Assembly (NCBI GenBank): GCA_005239165.1
Contig: RAPG01000005.1
Location: 62,001-126,000, forward strand
Direction of reading: 5' to 3'
Origin: Allopusillimonas ginsengisoli
GTDB lineage: Bacteria > Pseudomonadota > Gammaproteobacteria > Burkholderiales > Burkholderiaceae_B
Length of the DNA: 64,000 nucleotides
The stretch's first letter is position 1, and each line of letters begins with the position of its first letter. This document shows, piece after piece, positions 46,864-54,246 of this stretch. The translations under genes and the position numbers were made by a program. The notes under the pieces were generated by a model that was given only the letters and a program-made list of their open reading frames with translations, made no database searches and was not told the origin of the DNA.

Positions 46864-47646
46864 TCAATGCAGTGAGTCGTTATACCGTCTAGGCGTCACA
46901 CCGAATGCCCGCCGGAACAAAGCGATGAAGGCGCTGACGTTTTCGTAGCCCAGATCGAGCGCGATCGCCGTTACAGACCTGCCAGCCGCCAGCATTTCCA
47001 GCGCCCGCAGCAGCCGCACACGCTGACGCCATTCAGTAAAGCTGAAACCTGTTTCACTCACAAAACGACGTGTCAGGGTTCGTGGAGCGATGCCTGCCCA
47101 CTGAGCCCATTCTTCCAGGCGGCGATTGTTATCGGGGCTGTCTGACAGTGCTTGGGCAATCTTAAGCAGTCGGGCGTCTTGCGGCATGGGCAAGCCGAGG
47201 GCTACTTTAGGCAAACTGCGGATTTCGTCGAGAATGACGCATGTCAGGCGGGCTTGAATGTCGCTCAAAGTGAGGCCCGACCACGACGACGCGCGCATCA
47301 CCAATTCGCGAAGCAGGCCTGATACAGCGAGGATGCAGGGTTCTGCAGGCAGCTCGATGCAAGCAGGGGCTGCGATGTACACACTCCAGCCTGAGAAAGA
47401 GCCATGAGAGCGTATGCCATGCGGCACGTTAGGTGGTATCCAGACGGCATGGATGGCCGGCACCACCCAGCGGCCGTGCCCTGCATCGACCGATAGCAGA
47501 CCCTGCATTGCACATAGCAGTTGTCCCCGTGCATGGCGGTGGCTGTGCGTTACCCGTACCGTACTGGATGACCGCGCCACGGCCAGCAGAAGTGGCCCTT
47601 CGCTGGAATTAGCCAGTGCCGGTGAAATCAAGGAAGCAGCTACCAT
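46864..47646 (-). CDS. AraC-family transcription regulator
   Basis: The 260-residue protein has an N-terminal cupin-like sensor domain (SHRHARGQLLCAMQGLLSVDAGHGRWVVPAIHAVWIPPNVPH) and a C-terminal double helix-turn-helix (LEEWAQWAGIAPRTLTRRFVSETGFSFTEWRQRVRLLRALEMLAAGRSVTAIALDLGYENVSAFIALFRRAFGVTPRRY), typical of the AraC/XylS family with ligand-linked regulation. The start MVAASL (47646) is preferred; the frame is open to 47709. The parent of the 31097-31322 remnant by similarity. Confidence 0.88.
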   Translation of the reverse strand: MVAASLISPALANSSEGPLLLAVARSSSTVRVTHSHRHARGQLLCAMQGLLSVDAGHGRWVVPAIHAVWIPPNVPHGIRSHGSFSGWSVYIAAPACIELPAEPCILAVSGLLRELVMRASSWSGLTLSDIQARLTCVILDEIRSLPKVALGLPMPQDARLLKIAQALSDSPDNNRRLEEWAQWAGIAPRTLTRRFVSETGFSFTEWRQRVRLLRALEMLAAGRSVTAIALDLGYENVSAFIALFRRAFGVTPRRYNDSLH

Positions 47647-47744
47647 TTCTTGGCTTTGAAAGCGTATTGAATGTCTTTTATACCGCACATAAGCCGAACG
47701 GTCGCCCATATCATGATGGAACTGTTGATTTCGAGGAGATCGTA

Positions 47745-47996
47745 ATGCGAGCCGAAGACATTCTGTCAGACGAGCAAAATCAGGTGGAACGCGGCGGTGT
47801 TGTCATCCGCAAAGGAACCGTCGCGGCCTTCATGGCCAATGCCCGGGTTTGGTGTGATCCAGGGGCTGACGTTGCACAGCGCCAGAATGCCGAGCGCGAC
47901 ATCCTGGATGCCTTGCCGGGGCTGCACGCTCTCGGCGTATTTGATGTGTTCTCTGTTAAAGATGCTGAACTTAGACGGTTTCTCGAAACGCATTGA
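47745..47996 (+). CDS. Small hypothetical protein, 83 residues
   Basis: I do not recognise this family with certainty. It starts MRAEDILSDEQNQVERGGVV, includes GTVAAFMANARVWCDP and ends DILDALPGLHALGVFDVFSVKDAELRRFLETH. It has no signal peptide; the pattern looks like a soluble single-domain protein. The ATG at 47745 is favoured by AGGAG 6 nt upstream; the frame opens earlier at 47616 but that overlaps the divergent AraC gene. It may be the target of the AraC regulator, which is divergent. Confidence 0.6.
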   Translation: MRAEDILSDEQNQVERGGVVIRKGTVAAFMANARVWCDPGADVAQRQNAERDILDALPGLHALGVFDVFSVKDAELRRFLETH

Positions 47997-48061
47997 GCGC
48001 TGTATGCACGATATTTGCGCGCCGGGTCCTTATTATTAACGACTGTTAAAAAGGAGGGACA

Positions 48062-48082
48062 ACCGTGTGCCAGGCACGGTTT
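48062..48082 (+). terminator. Hairpin after the 83-residue gene
   Basis: AACCGTG (48062-48068) and CACGGTT (48076-48082) form a 7-bp stem; a T-rich stretch (TCCCTTTGTCTT) follows. The position 65 bp after the stop suggests a terminator. Confidence 0.5.
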
Positions 48083-48117
48083 CCCTTTGTCTTGAGATGC
48101 TAAGTTTGTGGGTATGG

Positions 48118-48190
48118 CTAGCCCAACAGGTACAACCATTCGTGTGTGGCCATCCAGCGATGGTGCATATGACGAGCTCATATGCAACAA
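48118..48190 (-). pseudogene. Scar similar to the transglutaminase-like/HD gene pair
   Basis: TAGCCCA-CAGG-ACAACCATTCGTG-G-GGCCA occurs at 48120-48155 and in the transglutaminase-like gene near 42637-42672; CCAGCGATGG-GCA-ATGAC occurs at 48157-48176 and in the HD gene near 43057-43076. The two source segments are about 385 bp apart in the intact locus but adjacent here, as after a deletion. Read on the minus strand it gives ATHEWLYLLG, then a stop. Confidence 0.45.
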
Positions 48191-48288
48191 GCTAGGCATG
48201 CGGGGCGTCGCGCCGGCCTGCCCCAGACATGAATGACCGGACGGGCGTTCACGCGCTGAAGCGCCTATCCGGAATCGAACGTGCCTAC

Positions 48289-48582
48289 TTATCCACAATA
48301 TGCCCTGACGACAACATCATGAGCGTCGAGCTGCAGATTCACGCGTTCAGCGTTGTATTCGCGAGTGATGGTTTGCCCGGGCCGGATGACACGCACAACG
48401 TTGGCACCGCTCAATTGCTGCGCCTTCTGTTCCAGTTCTGAAGAAATATGATGCCCTTGTATCGGGCTGCCGGGCTGCACCTTGCAGACGCCTGGTGTCT
48501 TGGAGGCCGGCGGTGGGGTGCTGCTGACGCAGGCGGCAAGCCCGGTTAGCAGGCAGCAAGCAAACATAGTGCGCACAAGCAT
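48289..48582 (-). CDS. Lipoprotein with I78-family peptidase inhibitor domain
   Basis: The 97-residue protein has a lipoprotein signal (MLVRTMFACCLLTGLAACVSS, lipobox LAAC with Cys at 18) and a domain with ANVVRVIRPGQTITREYNAERVNLQLDAHDVVVRAYCG, which matches I78 inhibitors (Elastase inhibitor AFLEI-like: RxIxPGxxVTxDY...RLNVxxDxxGxIxxVxCG). It would be an outer-membrane or periplasmic inhibitor of serine proteases. ATG 48582 is chosen to give the signal peptide. Confidence 0.82.
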   Translation of the reverse strand: MLVRTMFACCLLTGLAACVSSTPPPASKTPGVCKVQPGSPIQGHHISSELEQKAQQLSGANVVRVIRPGQTITREYNAERVNLQLDAHDVVVRAYCG

Positions 48583-49196
48583 AGAGTCCTCCTTGTTCAG
48601 GGCCTGCCGCATGGTGGCGGCAGATTTAAGGTGTAGCGCGATCGATACTTGGGTTGTCGGAAGTAGTGGGCTACTCACAGCGTCAGTACACGCGAGAAAT
48701 CAGTTCTGTCCTGTTTTCGTCGCCTAGGCTGTGCTGATTCCATCATAAAACATATCGGTGAGCGACTCTGCTTCACTTCAGCCGGAAAACGATTACCAGT
48801 CAACGGGCCTAGCAATTCCTTAGGCGGCAACATCTCGCGCATGAGGGTGCAGCCCCTTGCGCGCGCCCGTAAATGCACCATCTCGATAGCCATACTGCTC
48901 AGCGACCAGTAGATCGCGCAGCAAACCGCCGCAATTGATGTCCCATAATGGGCCGTCCATGTGCAGGCCACACGCGAAAAACTCTTTCGGCCTACACGAT
49001 GATGCAGACGCCCGAGACTCCACATCAGGCGAAGATTGGTTCAGTTTGCTTGCAGCTTTATTTCAGCCGGTTTCATAGTCCGGTGTTTTCTTCCCCCACC
49101 TGTTTCAGCGAGTTTCAAACCTGCGTCTGGATGCACCAGGTCACAGTAGGATAAGTACATTAATAGCCATCTGCAGAAGCAGAATGGGAGACGCAT
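48583..49196. other. Low-information gap with gene remnants
   Basis: About 614 bp without an intact gene. It contains the sigma-54 activator scrap described separately and otherwise conflicting short open frames on both strands with no shared start or ribosome binding site. The last 60 bp hold the promoter region for the lipoprotein gene at 49197. Confidence 0.45.
48850..48954 (-). pseudogene. Fragment of a sigma-54-dependent activator (GAFTGA motif)
   Basis: On the minus strand the frame reads GPLWDINCGGLLRDLLVAEQ then YGYRDGAFTGARKGL, and then departs from homology. The order xINCAALPRDLLExELFGYxxGAFTGARxGG is specific to the AAA+ domain of NtrC-type activators, where GAFTGA contacts sigma-54. 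Only about 35 codons remain; no receiver, Walker motifs or Fis domain are visible nearby. Confidence 0.7.
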
Positions 49197-49664
49197 ATGT
49201 CATTGACCTTTTTCAGCAGGAGTGCCAGCCAGCCCCGCAACGTGGGTTCATTGCTGGCTCGTGCAGCCATGGTGATCGGCCTGGCGCTGACGCTTTCAGC
49301 CTGTGCCTATGATTCGCCGTATTACAGCAACCGTAGTGGCTACAGTAGCTACAGCGGCTACATCGGGAACATCGGGCACAGCAATTATGGGCATCGCTAT
49401 TACGGCAGAAGCCACCACACCCGCGATTACCGCTCACATCGCTCCGGGCGCCGTGCTCATGCAAGACATCGTGACGCGAAGCGATATCCTGGTGCTAAAA
49501 GTCATCGTCAGGAACATAAAGCCAGGGGACACCAATACAACCGACGTGCCACTCACAGACCGAACAGTGCAGGTCGCTCTATGCAGCGCAGAGACCACGG
49601 GCATAATGGCCGACGCTCGTCAGGTGCATCAAACAATGCCCGCAAGCATCGCAGTAATCGTTGA
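49197..49664 (+). CDS. Basic His/Arg/Gly-rich putative lipoprotein
   Basis: The 155-residue protein has a hydrophobic signal (LLARAAMVIGLALTLSACAY; lipobox LSAC) and a low-complexity mature part rich in Ser, Tyr, Gly, His and Arg (for example YGHRYYGRSHHTRDYRSHRSGRR). No fold is visible; such proteins may bind metals, nucleic acid or cell-wall polymers. GGGAGACGCAT before the ATG gives a ribosome binding site. A second frame (49303-49689) with a similar amino-acid bias is a shadow of this repeat-like sequence. Confidence 0.65.
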   Translation: MSLTFFSRSASQPRNVGSLLARAAMVIGLALTLSACAYDSPYYSNRSGYSSYSGYIGNIGHSNYGHRYYGRSHHTRDYRSHRSGRRAHARHRDAKRYPGAKSHRQEHKARGHQYNRRATHRPNSAGRSMQRRDHGHNGRRSSGASNNARKHRSNR

Positions 49665-49669
49665 TCCGC

Positions 49670-50746
49670 TCATTGTCCGGCTGGCTTGAAACGCAGCACG
49701 CTCAGAATGGTTGCTGCAACCCATGCCAATGGTCGCAGCAAAAGGCGCAGCAGCAACAGAACAGGAAGCAGCACGAGTGTCCAGCCAGCAACCTGTACCA
49801 CCTTAACCGGCAATCCAAGTTTTTCAGCGACGGATCCCAGCAGCGCGTTGATGATGCTGGGATGACGAATAGCAATGTAGGCCAGTACCGCAGGTGCACC
49901 ATATTTCACCATGCGCATACCAATTGCAGTTCCGCGCCATAAGCCCGAGCCAAGTGCTGCCGACCGCTGCGAAAAGGTGAGCGTGCGTCCGCCGACGACA
50001 CTTGCTTTACCCATACGCAATAGCTTGAATGCGCTAATGCCAACGGCAACGTCGAGTGCCGCCCATCCTACATCGCCCACGCCTATAGGGTCGTCGCGGC
50101 GCAGGCGGGTTTCCAGGCCTTTAATCCCGCTTGCAAAAAAGCTGTTGATGCCTTCAAGAACGCGCTCTGTCTGTACCCAGCCGACCTGGCCGTCGGGAGC
50201 CAGTACAAACTGCCCAATGAAGTCGTAGCCCTCTGCCTTGACGAAATGTATGGCATACCAGCCGCGCTCTTCGCCCGACATTTCACCGCTTTGCGTGTTT
50301 GAGTCAGATGGGCTTTCGTCCTTAGGACGACTAAACAACTCCAGCGCCTTGCGGGTCGTTTCGCTGACCCCGCGCATGAACGCGAGTGTGGAGACTTCAT
50401 GGGTGACAAAATACTGCACGGGAAGGAGGGCATCTTCACCATAGCGGCGAAGCACAACCTGGAATTCTGGGCTTTCTCCGTATGTCAGAAAAAGTGGTCT
50501 GGCTATATCGGGATAGCGCAACAAAGCGATTCTTGCCTTGGCAAGCAATATGGGGTCATCCGCGTAAGCTAGAAAAAGTGCCTGGATCTGGGCGGATTCA
50601 TCGGCAAGTTCGTCGGAGAGCTCCGGTAAAGTCTGCATAATCTGCAGATGCAGCAATTGCGCCTCCAGCGGCTTGGGTTTATATGTGCCGGCAATCAGCA
50701 ATGCACCGAGAAAGGCCAGCAAACCGGCTACAAACAGAGTTTTCAC
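49670..50746 (-). CDS. Hypothetical membrane protein, 358 residues
   Basis: I do not recognise the family. An N-terminal hydrophobic segment (TLFVAGLLAFLGALLIAG) could be an anchor or signal, followed by a mostly helical periplasmic-type region with a moderately conserved-looking core (GWYAIHFVKAEGYDFIGQFV) and three C-terminal hydrophobic segments (near residues 285-345, ending VVQVAGWTLVLLPVLLLLRLLLRPLAWVAATIL). Two C-terminal helices are probably membrane-spanning. It overlaps no gene; its stop is 6 bp past the convergent lipoprotein gene stop. Confidence 0.7.
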   Translation of the reverse strand: MKTLFVAGLLAFLGALLIAGTYKPKPLEAQLLHLQIMQTLPELSDELADESAQIQALFLAYADDPILLAKARIALLRYPDIARPLFLTYGESPEFQVVLRRYGEDALLPVQYFVTHEVSTLAFMRGVSETTRKALELFSRPKDESPSDSNTQSGEMSGEERGWYAIHFVKAEGYDFIGQFVLAPDGQVGWVQTERVLEGINSFFASGIKGLETRLRRDDPIGVGDVGWAALDVAVGISAFKLLRMGKASVVGGRTLTFSQRSAALGSGLWRGTAIGMRMVKYGAPAVLAYIAIRHPSIINALLGSVAEKLGLPVKVVQVAGWTLVLLPVLLLLRLLLRPLAWVAATILSVLRFKPAGQ

Positions 50747-50960
50747 AAGGCACGCTCAACAGAAAACACGCAAGAAGGTTTACTTTAGCAGAGGCAACTG
50801 GCTACTTTGAACTAGTCTGGCCGCCTTTAATGCAGATGGCAGATCCTGGCGCGGCTGTGATTGACTGGCAAGCTGCGCTGTGCGGATCGCTTTGACCATT
50901 TCGATGGGCAGGCTCTGTGCATCATGCACTCAGCATATAATGCCAGATCGCATTCGGTTC

Positions 50961-50991
50961 ATGGGTTCCCTAACCCCATCCATCAAAAAGG
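50961..50991 (+). promoter_or_regulatory. preQ1-I riboswitch controlling the transporter-queC operon
   Basis: ATGGG (50961-50965) pairs with CCCAT (50975-50979) as the short P1 stem; TTCCCT in the loop supplies CCT (50969-50971), which pairs with AGG (50989-50991) in the A-rich tail CATCAAAAAGG, forming the H-type pseudoknot of the preQ1-I aptamer. The AGG is also the Shine-Dalgarno sequence, 5 nt before the ATG of the queuosine-precursor transporter, so preQ1 binding would block translation. The genes downstream match the ligand. Confidence 0.85.
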
Positions 50992-50996
50992 TCATC

Positions 50997-51665
50997 ATGA
51001 CATCCGCATCTGTCCCGCAATCGCGGGTATCGTTCTACCTCGCCCTGTTGGTGGCGTTCCACGTCTTCATCATCATTGCCAGCAATTATCTTGTGCAACT
51101 GCCGATTGAGCTCTTCGGTTTTCACAGCACATGGGGTGCCTTCAGCTTTCCGTTCATTTTTCTGGCCACCGACTTAACCGTGCGTCTGATCGGCAAGACC
51201 GAAGCACGCAGAGTCATCATGCGCGCCATGATACCGGCGCTGATCGCCTCCTATATTGTCTCGGTACTGTTTCATGAGGGCCGTTTTAACGGTGCCAGCG
51301 CGCTTGGCGACTTCAATGTTTTTGTATTCCGTATCGCTTTCGCCAGCTTTGCGGCCTATGTCCTGGGCCAGTTACTGGACGTGCAGGTGTTCGATCGCTT
51401 GCGTCGCGGCTACACGCAATGGTGGGTTGCACCGGCGGCGGCGTCGGTATTCGGGCAGGCGCTCGATACCGTCGCTTTCTTCGGCATCGCCTTCTGGCAC
51501 AGCAGCAATCCCTTCATGGCCGAACACTGGGGGGAAATCGCTATCGTTGACTATGTCATCAAGCTGGCTGTCAGTCTTCTGCTGTTTGTGCCTATGTATG
51601 GTATTGCTCTGGGCGCCATCATCCGTGTCATGAAACGGCATGATGCCATGCAGGCCTTGCCATGA
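50997..51665 (+). CDS. yhhQ: Queuosine precursor (preQ0/preQ1) transporter, YhhQ/VUT family
   Basis: The 222-residue integral membrane protein shows the family start [49 protein letters not shown] (about 20-65) and [15 protein letters not shown]. YhhQ proteins import 7-cyano-7-deazaguanine or related queuosine precursors. The ATG at 50997 directly follows the preQ1 riboswitch; earlier in-frame ATGs (50880, 50940) lie within or ahead of the riboswitch. The gene overlaps queC by the ATGA arrangement, so import and synthesis are co-regulated. Confidence 0.93.
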   Translation: MTSASVPQSRVSFYLALLVAFHVFIIIASNYLVQLPIELFGFHSTWGAFSFPFIFLATDLTVRLIGKTEARRVIMRAMIPALIASYIVSVLFHEGRFNGASALGDFNVFVFRIAFASFAAYVLGQLLDVQVFDRLRRGYTQWWVAPAAASVFGQALDTVAFFGIAFWHSSNPFMAEHWGEIAIVDYVIKLAVSLLLFVPMYGIALGAIIRVMKRHDAMQALP

Positions 51666-52372
51666 GTACGTCATGGCAACCCCATCGTCGCGCCCTGGTT
51701 CTGTTCTCGGGCGGTCAGGATTCCACCACATGTCTGGCCTGGGCGCTGGCGCGTTACGGTTATGTCGAGACCATAGGCTTCGACTACGGGCAGCGTCACC
51801 GCGTGGAACTTGACTGCCGTACTACCCTGCGCCTCCGCCTCGCAGCACAGCGAGATGACTGGGCGCTGCGTCTGGGTGATGATCACCTGCTCAGTGTCGA
51901 TGTACTGGGGCAGTTGGGTGCCTCGGCCATGACTGACGACATTGCCATCGCCACTCAGGCTGACGGTCTTCCGAACACATTTGTGCCGGGCCGCAATCTA
52001 TTGTTCTTCACTCTGGCCGCTGCGCTGGCCTACCGGCGCGGGCTCGACGTGCTTGTGGGCGGCATGTCGCAAACAGACTACTCAGGCTATCCAGACTGTC
52101 GGGATAACACCCTCAAGGCGCTACAGGTGGCACTTAGCCTGGGCATAGATCGCCCTCTGACACTGGAAACCCCATTGATGTGGCTGAACAAGGCCGACAC
52201 CTGGGAACTGGCGCAGCAACTGGGAGGACCGGCGCTGGTAGAACTGGTGCGCACCGAAACCCACACCTGTTATCTGAATCAGCGCGATACCTTGCACACA
52301 TGGGGCTACGGCTGCGGCACATGCCCTGCCTGCGTGCTGCGTGCGCAAGGCCATCGACAATGGTGTGCTTGA
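51662..52372 (+). CDS. queC: 7-cyano-7-deazaguanine synthase
   Basis: QueC converts 7-carboxy-7-deazaguanine to preQ0 with ATP and ammonia in queuosine and archaeosine synthesis. The 236-residue protein has the PP-loop [14 protein letters not shown] near residues 14-27, [14 protein letters not shown] in the middle and a C-terminal zinc site with CYLNQRD and [13 protein letters not shown]. The start overlaps the transporter stop (ATGA), giving translational coupling under the same riboswitch. Confidence 0.95.
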   Translation: MSTSWQPHRRALVLFSGGQDSTTCLAWALARYGYVETIGFDYGQRHRVELDCRTTLRLRLAAQRDDWALRLGDDHLLSVDVLGQLGASAMTDDIAIATQADGLPNTFVPGRNLLFFTLAAALAYRRGLDVLVGGMSQTDYSGYPDCRDNTLKALQVALSLGIDRPLTLETPLMWLNKADTWELAQQLGGPALVELVRTETHTCYLNQRDTLHTWGYGCGTCPACVLRAQGHRQWCA

Positions 52373-52457
52373 CAGTAATATATCTAAATGTAATTATTAA
52401 ATACTCTAAGTAGCTGGCCTGTTCAGGCCCCGTTGTTGTCAAGCACTATTGCATTGC

Positions 52458-53552
52458 ATGCACCACACTCTTTCTTCTAGTCGCGTATCTGTGTCGCGAG
52501 ATGACACTGCCATCAGCAACGAAATCAATCTACTAGAACTACTCGTCCTGCTTTGGCGCAAGAAGCTCACAATAGGGCTGTTCACATTCAGCGGGCTGGC
52601 TGCAGCACTTATCTATGTGTTTACGGCAGAACCAAAATGGACATCCGTCGCTTACGTTCACAAACCACGTCTTGAGCAGGTGAGCGCTTATCTGGATCAG
52701 CGACGTGCGATGGCGCGTGTCGACAGTAACAAGCCGGTCGACACGGCTGCGCTCACCCAAACGCTGTTCAACCGGTTTATTTCTCTGGCTGTCGCGAAGA
52801 AAAACCGTATCGAATTTCTGGCAACGACTGACTATTACAAGCAGCTTCTCGCAAAAAACGATAGCGATTTCCGGCAACGTTTTCTGCTTCATATGATGGC
52901 TCGCGAAAACCTGAAAGTTATCTCGGTTGATAAAAACCAGATAGCACCCTATTTTGAACTGTCGTTCAGTGCGAATAGTCCTGAAACGGCTCAACGCGTT
53001 TTACGTGATTACTTAGACTGGATCAACACCCTGGCCTTCCGGATGGTCGATGAAGAGTTCAACGATGAGCTAAACGCGCAATTGCTGTCACGCGAAACAG
53101 AGCTGGCCAACATAGAGTTTTCGCTGAAGACCCAGCGCGAAAACCGGGTCGCACAACTTGAGGCTGCCTTGCACAGTGCCAGGCTTGCAGGTCTGAAAGA
53201 CTATATCGTCGGTCGCAATATAGACGGCAATACCGTCATTGAACTGAGCGACGCCAGGCATCTGTTCATGCTGGGCGAAAACTACCTGATGGCCGAACTC
53301 GAAACCGCGCGCACGACGCCACTTATTTACCCACCTCGCTATTACGAGATGAAAAGAGAACTGCGCGAACTGCAGCCGCTACGCAAGTATGAGGTCAAAA
53401 CCCTGTCCTATGATTATCAGCTTGCTCCAACCTTGCCACTGCGCCGTGACCGACCCAGGCGCCTGCCTGTCGTACTGCTCGGCATGACGGTAGGGGCGAT
53501 GCTGGGGGGCTTTTGGGTATTGGGAAGAATGGCCATTGCTCGGTCGCTGTGA
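52458..53552 (+). CDS. Orphan Wzz-type chain-length determinant-like protein
   Basis: The 364-residue protein has an N-terminal polar segment then INLLELLVLLWRKKLTIGLFTFSGLAAALIYVF (first membrane helix near residues 45-65), a long periplasmic domain and a second helix near the C terminus (PVVLLGMTVGAMLGGFWVL), preceded by the proline-rich PTLPLRRDRPRRLP. This is the PCP1/Wzz layout that sets O-antigen or capsule polymer length. No polysaccharide genes are near, so its partner cluster is elsewhere. A TTG at 52449 is the alternative start. Confidence 0.82.
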   Translation: MHHTLSSSRVSVSRDDTAISNEINLLELLVLLWRKKLTIGLFTFSGLAAALIYVFTAEPKWTSVAYVHKPRLEQVSAYLDQRRAMARVDSNKPVDTAALTQTLFNRFISLAVAKKNRIEFLATTDYYKQLLAKNDSDFRQRFLLHMMARENLKVISVDKNQIAPYFELSFSANSPETAQRVLRDYLDWINTLAFRMVDEEFNDELNAQLLSRETELANIEFSLKTQRENRVAQLEAALHSARLAGLKDYIVGRNIDGNTVIELSDARHLFMLGENYLMAELETARTTPLIYPPRYYEMKRELRELQPLRKYEVKTLSYDYQLAPTLPLRRDRPRRLPVVLLGMTVGAMLGGFWVLGRMAIARSL

Positions 53553-53736
53553 ACCTTAAGTGTGCGTCGTGACGTGGCTCGGTAATGGAGATTACGACTG
53601 CTTAAACTCGTACTTCTGGGGCTAAGCAAAATGAACTTGAGACACTATACTTATTGTGTGATCTGGTCGGAATAAGATCAGAAGCACTTTGGGGTTGTAC
53701 ATTGAGTTTCCGAGCCCATGACCACTGGAGAACATC

Positions 53737-54144
53737 GTGGACGAAATGCAAAAATTTGCTCGTGAAGTGTTTGAGAGCCAGCCATTCAGTCTTTTTATAG
53801 GGGCTGAATTGACGGCTGCTTCCAATGATTCGGCCGAATTAACCCTGAGCATCAAAGACCACCACAAGCAGCAACATGGTTTTGTTCATGGGGGAGTCAT
53901 CAGTTATCTAGCCGATAATGCCATGACGTTTGCCGGGGGCTTGGCGCTCGGTGGCAATGCGCTCACAGCAGAATTCAAAATTAATTACATCCGGCCAGGG
54001 AAGGGCGAGCGTCTGGTGGCCAGAGCGCATGCTCGTAGTGCAGGAAAACGGCTTGCTGTTTGTCAATGTGAAATCTATGCCGTCGACTCAGGCGTTGAGA
54101 AGCTCTGTGCCTTGGCCCAGGGGTCGGTCGTCCCTGCGAATTGA
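53737..54144 (+). CDS. PaaI-type thioesterase
   Basis: The 135-residue hot-dog protein has QQHGFVHGGVISYLADNAMTFAGGLALGGNALTAEFKINYIRPGKGERLVARA, with the HGG loop and the ALT-x-xFKINYLRP pattern of small acyl-CoA thioesterases. It starts at a GTG (53737) with TGGAG upstream. It stands alone; the substrate acyl-CoA is unknown. Confidence 0.88.
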   Translation: MDEMQKFAREVFESQPFSLFIGAELTAASNDSAELTLSIKDHHKQQHGFVHGGVISYLADNAMTFAGGLALGGNALTAEFKINYIRPGKGERLVARAHARSAGKRLAVCQCEIYAVDSGVEKLCALAQGSVVPAN

Positions 54145-54246
54145 CGACGCTTGTTATGGACCAATGACACTGAATCCGCAAGGGGGGCGAACCATTTCTC
54201 AGACTTGAAGAAAGCGTTTTCCTGATTGGTCTTACGGTCTGGCCGG

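Noticed and set aside
46659..46892. A frame running out of the RelE/ParE toxin gene.
   Set aside because: It begins inside the toxin gene in a different frame and ends in the antisense AraC gene; no start signal supports it.
49303..49689. A 128-codon open frame overlapping the lipoprotein gene.
   Set aside because: It is an offset frame of the same His/Arg-rich sequence; the 49197 frame has the lipoprotein signal and ribosome binding site.
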